Part shown: in pieces, positions 19,635-28,805 of the stretch
How positions within the stretch are numbered: position 1 is the first letter of the stretch
Layout of the letters: each line of letters begins with the position of its first letter
The notes under the pieces: model-generated
Seen by the model: only the letters and a program-made list of their open reading frames with translations
Told to the model about the DNA's origin: nothing
Databases searched by the model: none
DNA from: Pseudomonas putida
GTDB taxonomy: Bacteria > Pseudomonadota > Gammaproteobacteria > Pseudomonadales > Pseudomonadaceae
DNA length: 64,000 bases
Direction of reading: 5' to 3'
NCBI RefSeq assembly: GCF_001636055.1
Contig: NZ_CP011789.1
Location: forward strand, 3,844,001 to 3,908,000
Program-made: the position numbers and the translations under genes

Positions 19635-20264
19635 ATGGCATCGATCAGCAAAGGCGGCATGCTCGCCGCGATTTTGGCCCTGCTGGCCGCTCTGGGTGGC
19701 TGTGCCGCCTCGACCAACTCGCAGGTGGCGCAACCCTACGGTCACTTCTACTCGGCCACCGAGTTGTCCAGCGTGTCGCTGAAACCGGGCCAACACGTCG
19801 CCGTGCTGTTGGGCCGCAATGCCGCTGCCACCCTGGACTACCTGCAGCGCCATCGCGAGGTCCCTCCTTCAGTGCCTGGCGCCTCGCGTGCCGTGCAAGT
19901 GGCCACGCTCAACGGTGGCAGCCAGGCTTATGGCTGGCTGGCCCAGTCGCTGGCGCAAACCTTCGCCGAGGTCACCTTCTACGACGATCTGGACACCCTG
20001 CTCGCCGATCGCCCCGACGTGATCGTGCTGCTCGATGCCCAGAGCCGGCTCGCCAGCGCCACCAGCCCGGACATCGAAACCCAGGTGGTCGCACGCTTCT
20101 ACGACGACCAACTGACCTACATCGGCCGCGCCGAAGGCCAGGCCCGTGAAGCGCTGCCCAGCGACACGGCGAATGTCGCCCGCCAGTTGCAGGTCGAGCA
20201 AAACGTGCAGGCCGACGCCCTGCGCAGCTTCGACGCTTCGCTCAAGGCCCTGGTCAAAGGCTGA
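19635..20264 (+). CDS. hypothetical lipoprotein
   Basis: A 209-residue predicted lipoprotein. The hydrophobic leader MLAAILALLAALGGC carries a lipobox (LGGC at about residues 20-23). The mature part has a mixed alpha/beta pattern with two similar hydrophobic strands (HVAVLLGRN and DVIVLLDAQ). I do not recognise the family. ATG at 19635 is the frame start; an internal ATG at residue 9 would also give a short leader and is an alternative. It ends 3 bases from the convergent EamA gene. No promoter is evident. Confidence 0.65.
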   Translation: MASISKGGMLAAILALLAALGGCAASTNSQVAQPYGHFYSATELSSVSLKPGQHVAVLLGRNAAATLDYLQRHREVPPSVPGASRAVQVATLNGGSQAYGWLAQSLAQTFAEVTFYDDLDTLLADRPDVIVLLDAQSRLASATSPDIETQVVARFYDDQLTYIGRAEGQAREALPSDTANVARQLQVEQNVQADALRSFDASLKALVKG

Positions 20265-20267
20265 CGG

Positions 20268-21146
20268 TCACTTGCGCCGCTGCATCCAGGCGGCACCAAG
20301 GCCGCTCAGGCAGATGATGGCGATGCCCACGATACTGGTGGTGTCCGGCACCTGGCCGAATACCACCAGGCCCAGCACACCCGCAAACACGATCTGGCAG
20401 TAGCTGAACGGCGCCAGCAGTGCCGGAGCGGCATGGCGGAAGGCCTTGGTCAGCAGCAGGTGGGCGGTCATGCCGCAACCGCCAAGGGCGAGCATCAGCA
20501 GTACGTGTTGCCATTGCGGTGTCTGCCAGAAGAACGGCACCAGCGCACTCATGATCAGGGTGTTGCACAGGCCTGCGTAGAAGTTGCTGGTGGTTGGGCT
20601 GTCATGGGCGGCCAGAATCCGGGTCAGCAGCTGGTAGAAGCAGAAACCCAGGGCCGAACCGAAGGGAAACAGGATCGCCGGGGTGAACATCGCCCCGCCC
20701 GGATGCACCACCACCAGTACCCCGATGAACCCCATCACTACCGCCAGCCACTGGCCGAGCGTGACCCGCTCCTTGAGCAGCGGAGCCGACAGCGCAGTGA
20801 CCAGCACCGGGGCGAGAAAGTTGACCGACGTGGCCTCGGCCAGCGGCAGGTACTGCAGGCCCGCCGTGAACAACAGGCTGGTGCTGAGCAGGCTCAAGGC
20901 ACGCAAGGTCTGCAGCAACGGACGCCGGGTGCGCAGCACACGCAGCCCCGCCTGGGGCATGAAGATGCCGGCCATCAGCAGCGTATGCACCACATAGCGC
21001 GCCCAGACCACCATGATCACCGGGTAGATACCACCGAGGAATTTCGACAGCCCATCGTGGCTGGCGAACAGGAAAGTCGCGGCCACCACCAGGGCGATGC
21101 CGCGCAAGGGGTGGTTGACGCCGGACAGCGGGGTGCGGGTGGTCAT
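20268..21146 (-). CDS. EamA/DMT-family transporter
   Basis: A 292-residue ten-helix EamA protein (two repeats, about 12-145 and 155-285), related to the RarD/RhaT side of the drug/metabolite transporters. The motif GGIYPVIMVVWARYVVHTLL is typical. The ATG at 21146 is chosen over 21206 because the upstream 20 residues are polar and a purine-rich AGAG stretch precedes 21146. No regulator is adjacent, and the substrate is unknown. Confidence 0.9.
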   Translation of the reverse strand: MTTRTPLSGVNHPLRGIALVVAATFLFASHDGLSKFLGGIYPVIMVVWARYVVHTLLMAGIFMPQAGLRVLRTRRPLLQTLRALSLLSTSLLFTAGLQYLPLAEATSVNFLAPVLVTALSAPLLKERVTLGQWLAVVMGFIGVLVVVHPGGAMFTPAILFPFGSALGFCFYQLLTRILAAHDSPTTSNFYAGLCNTLIMSALVPFFWQTPQWQHVLLMLALGGCGMTAHLLLTKAFRHAAPALLAPFSYCQIVFAGVLGLVVFGQVPDTTSIVGIAIICLSGLGAAWMQRRK

Positions 21147-21257
21147 GCGGATCTCTGGGTAAGACGAACCTTGCGAGTTTAGAAGAGATGGGGCGCCGGA
21201 TGGCAAGTGTTTTTGCCCGCGTCAGGGCGAGTTTATCCGCGAAGCAGACACCGTTCC

Positions 21258-23747
21258 TCAGTCCCTGACAATCCTGCCCGGCGTCTTCAGACGCTCGCTG
21301 GCCGGTGCCGGTCGCCCATAGAAATAGCCCTGGAAATGCGAACACCCTTCTGCCGCCAGGCGCTCCATCTGCTCGGCCGACTCCACGCCCTCGGCCGTAG
21401 TCTTGATCTTCAGGCTGTTGGACAGCTCGGTGATCGCGCGGATGATCGACATCGCCTCGCGACTGTCGCACATGTCGTGGACGAAGGATTTGTCGATCTT
21501 GATCCGGTCGAACGGGAATGAGCGCAGGTAACCCAGCGACGAATAGCCGGTGCCGAAATCGTCCAGCGAGATCGACACGCCAAGCTCCTTCAGCTCCCGC
21601 AGGATCCGCACGTTCTCCTCGCTGTTGCCCAGCAGCACCGACTCGGTGATCTCCAGCTCCAGACGATGCGGGGCAAGCCCTGAGTCCGACAGTGCCAGGG
21701 AAACGGTGTGCGCCAGCCCAGTGTTCTTGAACTGCACCGGCGACAGGTTGACCGACACCACCTCCTGCCCTTCCCAGGTCGCCGCCTCCTGGCAGGCGAG
21801 ATTCAACACACGGGCGCCAATCTCGTGGATCAGCCCGGTCTCCTCGGCGATGGGAATGAAATCCATGGGCATGATCAGGCCACGGCTGGGGTGCTCCCAG
21901 CGCAGTAGCGCCTCGTAGCCGGTGACGCTGTTGCACTGCTGGTCCACCACCGGCTGGTAGTGCAATTGCAATTGCCCCAGGTGCAGGGCTGTGCGCAGGT
22001 CGGTCTCCACCAGGCGGCGCTGGCGAGCGGCAACGTCGAGTTCGACATGGAAGCACTCGTAGCGGTTGCGGCCATTGCGCTTGGCTTCGTACAGGGCCAT
22101 GTCGGCGTAGCCGAGCAGTTGCTCGGCGTTGTCCTGGTCCTCGGGCGCAAAGGCAATACCAATGCTCACACCGACAGCGAACTGGTGCCCTTCGATCTGG
22201 AACGGCGGGCAGATCGCATCGATCAGGCGCCGGGCGGTATTGCAGGCCGCCTCGCGGTTGTCCAGCCCGGCCAGAACCACGGCGAACTCATCCCCGCCTA
22301 GCCGAGCCAAGGTGTCGTGCTCGCGCAGCTCTCGACGCAGGCGCTTGCCCAGGGCACGCAGCAGTTTGTCGCCGAAGGCATGGCCGAGGGAGTCGTTGAT
22401 GTTCTTGAAGTTGTCCAGGTCCAGGCACAAGGTGGCGGTCAGCTTGCCACTGTCCTCGCCGCGCGCCAGCGCCTGCTTGAGGCGCTCATGGAACAGCGTG
22501 CGATTGGGCAGGCCGGTCAGCGCATCGTGATGGGCCATGTGGTGGATCTGCGCGTGGGCTGCCAGTTCTTCAGTAGCGTCCTCGGCGATGAACAGCACGT
22601 AATCGGCCTGGTTGTCGCGGTTCTGGCTGAGCAGCGCGCGGCTGCGCAGGGTGCGAGCTCCCGCGACGGTTTCGACACGGGTTTCAGCGGCGTAGCCCTT
22701 GGTACTGCGTGCGCCGCGCGCCAGTTGCTGCTCGAGGAACTCGGCGGCAGCCGGCACCGCGCAATCTGCGGGCAGCGTGCCGATCAGGCTCGCCCCCTGG
22801 CCACCGAACAAGCGCTCGGCCTGCTGGTTGGCCAACAGGATGCGCTGGCTGACCAGGTCCTGGACGATGACACAGGCTGGAATATTGGCGATCACCGAAT
22901 CGAGAAACTGCGACAAGGTACTCATCTCCTGGCTGTACTGCTCGGCCAGCTCCTTGGCCTGCAGCAGCTCCAGCTCGTAGCGGCGACGCTCGGAGATGTC
23001 ACGGGTCACCTTGGCGAAACCGATCAGTTGGCCGCTGTCCTCGTCATGGATGGCCTCGATCACCACGCTGGTCCAGAAATGCGAGCCGTCCTTGCGCTGG
23101 CGTACACCTTCGGCCTGGAAGCGCCCTTCCCGACGTGCCGTCTCCAGCCCCAGTTCGGGCAGGCCGCCGACGCGGTCTTCATGGGTGTAGAACACCGAGA
23201 AATGCTGGCCGACGATTTCATCGGCCTTGTAGCCCTTGGCTCGCTCGGCCCCGGCGTTCCAGTTGATCACATGGCCGGCGCTGTCGAGCATATAGATGGC
23301 ATAGTCGCGCACGCCCTGCACCAGCAGGCGGAAATGCCGCTCCTGCTCGCGCTGAGCCATCTGTGCATGGTACTGCTCGGTGCAATCACGGGTGATCTTG
23401 GCGAAACCCACCAGTTGCCCGTCGTCGTCATGCACCGCCTCGATCACCACATGCGCGCGCAGCAGGCTGCCGTCCTTGCGCAGGCGCCAGCCATGCTCCT
23501 CGAAACGACCACAGCGGCGCGCCTGCTCGAGGTTGGCTTGCGGCAGGCCGGCAGAGCGGTCCGCCTCGCTGTAGAACAGCGAGTAGTGCTGCCCGACAAC
23601 CTCGGCGGCCTCATAGCCCTTGGCGCGCTGCGCCCCCGGGTTCCAGTTGGCGACCACCCCCTCCGGGGTCAGCAGGTAGATGGCATAGTCCACCACGCTC
23701 TGGATCAACAACCGGTACATGACGTCGGGGCTCGCGACTAGCGACAT
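21258..23747 (-). CDS. PAS-PAS-PAS-GGDEF-EAL cyclic di-GMP turnover protein
   Basis: An 829-residue cytosolic signalling protein. Two closely similar PAS/PAC modules (about 8-125 and 130-250; NWNPGAQRAKGYEA and NWNAGAERAKGYKA) look like an internal duplication. A third PAS (about 270-390), a GGDEF domain (about 395-560) and an EAL domain (about 575-820) follow. GGDEF is intact (ARLGGDEFAVVLAG) with an I-site RxxD (REHD). EAL is intact (GYEALLRW, DDFGTGYSSLGYL, KIDKSFV), so both synthesis and hydrolysis are possible. No membrane helix is seen. A perfect Crp-type site and a -10 element lie upstream. Confidence 0.95.
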   Translation of the reverse strand: MSLVASPDVMYRLLIQSVVDYAIYLLTPEGVVANWNPGAQRAKGYEAAEVVGQHYSLFYSEADRSAGLPQANLEQARRCGRFEEHGWRLRKDGSLLRAHVVIEAVHDDDGQLVGFAKITRDCTEQYHAQMAQREQERHFRLLVQGVRDYAIYMLDSAGHVINWNAGAERAKGYKADEIVGQHFSVFYTHEDRVGGLPELGLETARREGRFQAEGVRQRKDGSHFWTSVVIEAIHDEDSGQLIGFAKVTRDISERRRYELELLQAKELAEQYSQEMSTLSQFLDSVIANIPACVIVQDLVSQRILLANQQAERLFGGQGASLIGTLPADCAVPAAAEFLEQQLARGARSTKGYAAETRVETVAGARTLRSRALLSQNRDNQADYVLFIAEDATEELAAHAQIHHMAHHDALTGLPNRTLFHERLKQALARGEDSGKLTATLCLDLDNFKNINDSLGHAFGDKLLRALGKRLRRELREHDTLARLGGDEFAVVLAGLDNREAACNTARRLIDAICPPFQIEGHQFAVGVSIGIAFAPEDQDNAEQLLGYADMALYEAKRNGRNRYECFHVELDVAARQRRLVETDLRTALHLGQLQLHYQPVVDQQCNSVTGYEALLRWEHPSRGLIMPMDFIPIAEETGLIHEIGARVLNLACQEAATWEGQEVVSVNLSPVQFKNTGLAHTVSLALSDSGLAPHRLELEITESVLLGNSEENVRILRELKELGVSISLDDFGTGYSSLGYLRSFPFDRIKIDKSFVHDMCDSREAMSIIRAITELSNSLKIKTTAEGVESAEQMERLAAEGCSHFQGYFYGRPAPASERLKTPGRIVRD

Positions 23748-23791
23748 GGCATTCTTCCTGAACCTGCGGGGCCGTTTTTCAAGATACTGGC

Positions 23792-23835
23792 ATTATGCCT
23801 TTGAGCGACAGGATTTTGTGAAGTGGATCACAAAA
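23792..23835 (-). promoter_or_regulatory. Crp/Vfr-type site and promoter of the PAS-GGDEF-EAL gene
   Basis: Perfect consensus core TGTGA-N6-TCACA (23817-23832), extended by T and A runs to an 8-bp inverted repeat TTTTGTGA / TCACAAAA (23814-23821 and 23828-23835). On the minus strand a -10-like CATAAT (23792-23797) follows. The site centre falls about 39-41 bases before the implied start of transcription, the class II activation position. The start codon is 77 bases from the centre. Motif and spacing are seen directly; binding by Crp is inferred. Confidence 0.7.
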
Positions 23836-23853
23836 ATTCGCGCTTGCTGGACC

Positions 23854-24357
23854 TCAGTGACGCACCGCCGCGACACGCCATGTGTGCAACTGCGGGTCAT
23901 CTTCCGGCGCGATTGCCTGCACGGCGCGCGGCAACTCGGCGACGACGCGGCTGCAAAAGGCCATGGCCGCTTCATCTTGCCGATAGCAGCGCAACAGCCA
24001 GTCATGCGCGCCACTGCAGAGCATCTGGCACGCTATTGCACGGCCAATGCCTTGACGGCGGTAGCGCTTGAGGATGAACAGGTCGGCCAGCTCGAGGGCC
24101 TCGACCCCTGGCAGCTCGCTACGCTCGACCAGCACGAAACCGGCGATGAAGCCGTCGACCAGCACCAGGCTGGCGCCCCAACCGGACGATTGCCAGTAGC
24201 GCGCCATGTGCGCCTCGTGCAGGTAGAAACGTCCATCCGCCTCGACGTCTTCCTGCTCCCAGTCCGAGGACTCGTAGGCATAGAACTGATAAAGATTGCG
24301 GATGATTTCGGCGTGTTCAGGGCCGGTCGGGAACAGCTCGAGTGACGGCGCTGACAT
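23854..24357 (-). CDS. GNAT-family N-acetyltransferase
   Basis: A 167-residue acetyltransferase of the GNAT fold. The acetyl-CoA-binding motif A is clear (ELADLFILKRYRRQGIGRAI), preceded by strands GASLVLVDGFIAGFVLVE. The ATG at 24357 is preferred over the longer frame to 24474, whose first 39 residues are unlike a GNAT start. The substrate (amine, amino acid or antibiotic) cannot be told. It lies between the cyclic di-GMP gene and the PLDc_N peptide on the same strand, 120 bases from the latter. Confidence 0.88.
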   Translation of the reverse strand: MSAPSLELFPTGPEHAEIIRNLYQFYAYESSDWEQEDVEADGRFYLHEAHMARYWQSSGWGASLVLVDGFIAGFVLVERSELPGVEALELADLFILKRYRRQGIGRAIACQMLCSGAHDWLLRCYRQDEAAMAFCSRVVAELPRAVQAIAPEDDPQLHTWRVAAVRH

Positions 24358-24477
24358 AGGGGCAGGCTCGCTGAAGGCAGGAGCGCCGATTCTACCCGCC
24401 CAGACAGGTTTTTCCAGGGATCGGCACCGAGATCCAAGTCCGTGGCGCCTGTCCTTGCGACAGGCGCCAGGCAAGGC

Positions 24478-24690
24478 TCATTTCTCTTCCAGCACGGCCC
24501 TGCCCTTCACCGCCCGCGGCCCGCGCCAGGCCCAGAACAACAGGCCGGGGAACGGCGCCCAAACCACGAACACGACCCACAACATCTTGCGCTCGGCACG
24601 GCGCTCGCTGCCGATGATGTGCCATATCGCCCAGATCTGCAGAAGAATCACCAGCACTGCGACGAGGATCCAGACCGTTCCGATTTCCAT
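24478..24690 (-). CDS. PLDc_N domain small membrane protein
   Basis: A 70-residue protein with two membrane helices (about 5-24 and 37-55) and the sequence VFVVWAPFPGLLFWAWRGPRA. I recognise it as the N-terminal domain of cardiolipin-synthase-type phospholipase D proteins (PLDc_N), here stand-alone. It has no catalytic HKD motif, so it is not an enzyme by itself. A GAGAAC purine stretch precedes the ATG. Its function is unknown. Confidence 0.8.
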   Translation of the reverse strand: MEIGTVWILVAVLVILLQIWAIWHIIGSERRAERKMLWVVFVVWAPFPGLLFWAWRGPRAVKGRAVLEEK

Positions 24691-24858
24691 GAGCGTTCTC
24701 CTGTGAGCATGTAATGCATTTGTTCACGCCAGGCGCCAAGGGTTCATTCCAATCCGCGTACCGCCAGTGCAGGGTACGCGGCATTATCCGGCCAGTGATT
24801 GTCTTTCCCCGCAACTCCCAGCACACTCCCTGCGCCATCGAAGGAAACGGAGTCCGCT

Positions 24859-25866
24859 GTGCCCACGCCTCGCCAGTTCAGCAAGAAGACTAGCACCAGT
24901 AACATGTTGCGGCTCAAATCCGGCGCCAGCGACGAACAGGTGCCGTACCGCGTCGACTTCGTTCTGCTCGAGCATTTTTCCATGGCCAGTTTCACCGTGG
25001 CGATGGACGTGCTGGTCACCGCCAACCTGCTGCGAGCCGACAGTTTCCGCTTCACCCCGCTGTCGCTCGAAGGTGACCGAGTGCTGAGTGACCTGGGGCT
25101 GGAACTGGTGGCCAGCGAGCTGGACCCGCGCAAGCTCAAGGAGCCCGACCTCCTGGTCATCTGCGCCGGCCTGCGCACCCCGCTCAAATACCCCGAGCTC
25201 GACCGCCTGCTGGGCGACTGCGCGGCCCACGGCATGGCCCTGGGTGGCTTGTGGAGCGGTGCATGGTTCCTCGGCCGCGCCGGGGTGCTGGGCGACTACG
25301 GTTGCAGCATCCACCCCGAACAGCGTGCCAGCCTCGCCGAACGCAGCCCGCAGACGCGCATCACGCCGGCCAGCTTCACCCTTGATCGCGATCGCCTGAC
25401 CGCCGCCAGCCCCAATGGCGCCATGGAACTGATGCTGGGCCTGGTACGCCGGCTGTATGGCGATGCCTTGGCCGAAGGTGTCGAAGAGATCCTGTCGTTC
25501 TCCGGCGCCCGCTATCGCCAGGTCGGGCCCGGGGCGAAGAAGTCCATGAGCCTGCAACTGCGCACCATTGTCGAGCTGATGGAAAACAACCTGGAAGAGA
25601 CCCTCAGCCTCGATCAGCTGGCCGCCTACAGCGGCCGCTCGCGTCGGCAGATCGACCGCTTGTTCCAGGCCCAGCTCGGTACCTCGCCGCGGCGCTACTA
25701 CATGGAGCTGCGCATCACCAAGAGCCGGCGGCTGCTGCAGTACTCGGACCTGTCGGTCATGGAAGTGGCGGTGGCGTGCGGGTTCGTTTCGGTGTCGCAC
25801 TTCAGCAAGTGCTACGCGGCGTATTTCGGCTACCCACCTTCACGTGAGCAGCGGCTGGGCGAGTGA
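24859..25866 (+). CDS. GlxA-type AraC-family regulator with DJ-1/PfpI domain
   Basis: A 335-residue regulator. The N-terminal half is a class I glutamine-amidotransferase-like (DJ-1/PfpI) sensor (about 30-200; DFVLLEHFSMASFTVAMDVL). The C-terminal part is an AraC DNA-binding domain with two helix-turn-helix units (about 230-330; LDQLAAYSGRSRRQIDRLF). I place the start at GTG 24859 because GGAAACGGAG lies just upstream; ATG 24904 is the alternative. Relatives include GbdR, CdhR and ArgR-type regulators of amine catabolism, but none of those pathways is adjacent, so the target is unknown. Confidence 0.88.
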   Translation: MPTPRQFSKKTSTSNMLRLKSGASDEQVPYRVDFVLLEHFSMASFTVAMDVLVTANLLRADSFRFTPLSLEGDRVLSDLGLELVASELDPRKLKEPDLLVICAGLRTPLKYPELDRLLGDCAAHGMALGGLWSGAWFLGRAGVLGDYGCSIHPEQRASLAERSPQTRITPASFTLDRDRLTAASPNGAMELMLGLVRRLYGDALAEGVEEILSFSGARYRQVGPGAKKSMSLQLRTIVELMENNLEETLSLDQLAAYSGRSRRQIDRLFQAQLGTSPRRYYMELRITKSRRLLQYSDLSVMEVAVACGFVSVSHFSKCYAAYFGYPPSREQRLGE

Positions 25867-25881
25867 TGCCGATGCTGGGCA

Positions 25882-26550
25882 TCAGGCGCGGATGTAGTTG
25901 AGCACGGCTTCGCAGATCATCTGCTTGTGGCGCAGCTTGATTGCGTCGTCCGCCAGGTCGATCTGGAAGATCTGGCCGAAGGTATGCCGGTTCGAGACCC
26001 GATAGAAGCAGAACGAACTCATCAGCATATGCAGGTCGATGACCTCGATGCCCGCACGGAACATGCCTTCCTCGACCCCGCGCTGCAGGGTGCGCGCCAG
26101 TGATTCGAGCACCAGGCTGCTCATTTCGCGGATCACCGGCGCCTGCTTGACGAACTCACCGTAATGGATGTTTTCGGTACAGACGATGCGTACGAAGTCG
26201 ACATTGTGGTCGTGGTGATCGAAGGTGAACTCCACCAGCCGGCGGATCGCCTGCTCGACCGGCAGCGACTCCAGGTCCAGGCTGTGCTCGGTCTTGCGGA
26301 TGTCGCCGTAGAGCTTGACCAGGCATTCCAGGTACAGCTGTTCCTTGCTGCCGAAGTAGTAGTAGATCATGCGCTTGGAAGTGGCGGTGCGCTCGGCGAT
26401 CGCATCGACCCGCGCGCCGGCCAGGCCTTGCTGGACGAACTCGTGGATCGCAGCCTGGAGAATGTCCTCGCGGGTTTTCTCCGGGTTGTTCTTGCGCGAC
26501 TTGCGCGCCCCGCCCGCGGGCTGACCGAGGCTGACTTGCGGATCACTCAT
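25882..26550 (-). CDS. TetR-family transcriptional regulator
   Basis: A 222-residue TetR-type regulator with a basic N-terminal tail (RKSRKNNPEKTRE), a helix-turn-helix (about 30-75; AGARVDAIAERTATSKRMIYYYF) and a C-terminal ligand-binding domain with many His residues (HHDHNVDF). It lies 80 bases from the stop of the quiC gene on the same strand, and is probably the local regulator of dehydroshikimate/quinate use. That link is by position only. It converges with the GlxA-type regulator gene. Confidence 0.9.
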   Translation of the reverse strand: MSDPQVSLGQPAGGARKSRKNNPEKTREDILQAAIHEFVQQGLAGARVDAIAERTATSKRMIYYYFGSKEQLYLECLVKLYGDIRKTEHSLDLESLPVEQAIRRLVEFTFDHHDHNVDFVRIVCTENIHYGEFVKQAPVIREMSSLVLESLARTLQRGVEEGMFRAGIEVIDLHMLMSSFCFYRVSNRHTFGQIFQIDLADDAIKLRHKQMICEAVLNYIRA

Positions 26551-26630
26551 ACCGACTCACAGGCTGTTGTTTGGAATGTGCGGGGATTATCCGTGAGCCG
26601 GGCGGTGCAGGGAAGCGCGAGTGCGGCTTG

Positions 26631-28526
26631 CTAGCCAGCCGCACTCGCGCGCAGCTTGGCCATCGCCGCCAGGCGCACCGCCACGTTCGCCGCGCCATAC
26701 CCCGCGTAGTTCCCCTTGCGCTGGAGGATCTCGAAGAAGAAACGCCCCTCGAACGGTTCGGTGTATACATGGAACAGCTCGCCGCCCTGCGCATCGCGGT
26801 CGTACAGCACGTTGTAGTACGCAAGCTCGCTGAGGAACTCATCGTCGAACTCGAAGCGCGCCGCCAGATCGTCGTAGTAGTTCATCGGGATCTCCAGCAA
26901 TGGCACGCCAGCCTCCTTGGCCCGCGTGACCTCGGCGAAGATGTCGGCGCAGTCGAAGGCAATATGGTGCACGCCCGAACCACGATAGCTCGACAGGGCG
27001 TGGGCGATGGCGGTGTTGCGGTTCTCGGAGATGTTCAGCGGCAGGCGTAACGTCGCGCACGGGCTGCGCAGGGCGCGGCTCTTGACCAGACCATAAGGGT
27101 CGGGCAGTACCACTTCGTCGTCGGCGGTGAAGTCGAACAGGCTCTTGTAGAACAGCACCCAACTGTCCAGCCCCTCGGCCGGCAAGGCCAAGGCCATGTG
27201 GTCGATGCGCTGCAGCCCGCCAGCGGCAGTGGCCGACGGATCGAGGCAGAAATCGCTGTCGTAGATGCTCTGCCCTGCCCCGGCCGGCTCCACCAGGTAG
27301 ATCAGACTGCCATCCGGCGCGCGCACCGCCGGGATTTCCCGCTCGTTGGGGCCGACCAGGCCACGGAATGGCTGACCACGATAGGCCATTGCCCGTTGCA
27401 GCGCCGCCTGGGCGTCATCCACGCGCAAGGCTGCAGCGCACAGCGATGGACCATGAGCCTCGTAGAAGTTGTGGGCGAAGGAATAGGGTTCGGCGTTGAG
27501 CACGATATTGATATCACCCTGGCGCAGCAGCTTGACCGCCTTGCTGCGGTGCTGACCGGCCTCGGCGAACCCCAGGCGCTTCAGCCACCCACCCAGCCGT
27601 GCACCGACCGCGTCATCTACGGCGAACTCGACGAACTCCACCCCGTCATAACGGCTCGCCGCAGGCGGTGCGAACAGCACGCCGGGTTCCACTGCGACCG
27701 CCTGCTCGGCCAGCCGCACGCGGGTCTTTTCCTCCAGGTACAGCAACGAGCGCAGACCATCGGCGGCGTTCTGACGCGAAGGTGCGGCGCGAAAGCCATC
27801 GTTGAAGACCTCAAGCGACAGCGGGCCGCGATACCCACTGGCGATGATCGGCGCAAGGAAACCTGCGAGGTCCATCTCGCCCTGGCCGGGGAAACAGCGA
27901 AAATGCCGACTCCACTCCAGCACGTCCATGGCCAGGATCGGCGCATCGGCCATCTGCACGAAGAAAATCTTCTCACCGGGAATATCGCGGATCGCACTGG
28001 GGTCGCCCTTGAGCGAGAGCGTGTGGAAGCTGTCGAGAATCACCCCCAGCGCCGGATGATCGGCCTTGCGCACCAGGTGCCACACCTGCTGCCAGGTGTT
28101 GACGTGACGCCCCCAGGCCAACGCTTCGTAACCGATGCGCAGGCCCCGCGCCCCGGCATGCTCGGCCAACAGGCGCAGGTCATCGACCAGCAGTTGCTCA
28201 TCGCCCAGCGCATCGGGCTGCACGTTGCTGCACACCAGCACCAGGTCGGTGCCCAGTTCCTGCATCAGGTCGAACTTGCGCGCCGCGCGGTCGAGGTTCT
28301 TGTGCAGACGATCACGGCGGCAGCCCTCGAAGTCGCGAAACGGCTGAAACAGCGTGATGGCCAGCCCCAGGTCCGCACACCGCTGCCGAATTTCACGCGG
28401 GGCACCGGCGTAATGGAGCAGGTCGTTCTCGAAGATCTCGACGCCATCAAAGCCTGCGGCAGCGATAGCTTCGAGCTTTTCAGGCAGGGTACCGCTGAGT
28501 GAGACGGTGGCGATCGAACGCTGCAT
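26631..28526 (-). CDS. quiC: 3-dehydroshikimate dehydratase fused to HPPD-like domain (QuiC)
   Basis: A 631-residue two-domain enzyme. The N-terminal half (about 1-265) is an AP-endonuclease/xylose-isomerase-type TIM barrel, with metal-site segments GVILDSFHTLSLKGD and GYRGPLSLEVFND. The C-terminal half (about 290-631) is a vicinal-oxygen-chelate region resembling 4-hydroxyphenylpyruvate dioxygenase, with metal-ligand motifs RIDHMALALP and SGVHHIAFDC. Pseudomonad QuiC1 enzymes of this architecture convert 3-dehydroshikimate to protocatechuate; the role of the second domain is unclear. AAGGA precedes the ATG. It is divergent from an MHS transporter that likely imports shikimate or a related acid. 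Confidence 0.93.
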   Translation of the reverse strand: MQRSIATVSLSGTLPEKLEAIAAAGFDGVEIFENDLLHYAGAPREIRQRCADLGLAITLFQPFRDFEGCRRDRLHKNLDRAARKFDLMQELGTDLVLVCSNVQPDALGDEQLLVDDLRLLAEHAGARGLRIGYEALAWGRHVNTWQQVWHLVRKADHPALGVILDSFHTLSLKGDPSAIRDIPGEKIFFVQMADAPILAMDVLEWSRHFRCFPGQGEMDLAGFLAPIIASGYRGPLSLEVFNDGFRAAPSRQNAADGLRSLLYLEEKTRVRLAEQAVAVEPGVLFAPPAASRYDGVEFVEFAVDDAVGARLGGWLKRLGFAEAGQHRSKAVKLLRQGDINIVLNAEPYSFAHNFYEAHGPSLCAAALRVDDAQAALQRAMAYRGQPFRGLVGPNEREIPAVRAPDGSLIYLVEPAGAGQSIYDSDFCLDPSATAAGGLQRIDHMALALPAEGLDSWVLFYKSLFDFTADDEVVLPDPYGLVKSRALRSPCATLRLPLNISENRNTAIAHALSSYRGSGVHHIAFDCADIFAEVTRAKEAGVPLLEIPMNYYDDLAARFEFDDEFLSELAYYNVLYDRDAQGGELFHVYTEPFEGRFFFEILQRKGNYAGYGAANVAVRLAAMAKLRASAAG

Positions 28527-28661
28527 GTTGAGTTCCTTGTTGTTTGTACAGGCGCGGGTTCGTCTGACCTGTGAGCCTGCTTGTTCTCGACGATGGCAGG
28601 ATCGATTATTCGCAGGTAAAGTCGGGACGGCAATGCACTTTGTACGAAATGGTTAGTTTGT

Positions 28662-28676
28662 GTTCGGTAATCGAAC
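28662..28676. promoter_or_regulatory. PcaR-like box between quiC and the MHS transporter
   Basis: GTTCGGTAATCGAAC is a 5-5-5 inverted repeat (GTTCG / CGAAC). It matches 13 of 15 bases of the PcaR-binding sequence I recall for P. putida pcaIJ, GTTCGATAATCGCAC. It lies in the 279-base gap between the divergent quiC and transporter genes, 130 bases before the transporter start. As QuiC makes protocatechuate, control by the beta-ketoadipate pathway regulator is plausible. Confidence 0.5.
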
Positions 28677-28805
28677 AAAAGCCAGCCAGGCGAATTGATT
28701 CACCGCAGAACCCTGGACCACCATGGATTCAGTCGCCGCCATCCGGGCTCATGCCTGCCCGAGGGCGACCGCCATCCGACAACCAACAAGAACAACGGAG
28801 ACACC

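Noticed and set aside
20602-22056. 484-residue frame spanning the EamA and GGDEF-EAL genes
   Set aside because: It runs across two real genes in a shifted frame and shows no domain; it is an artefact of high GC.
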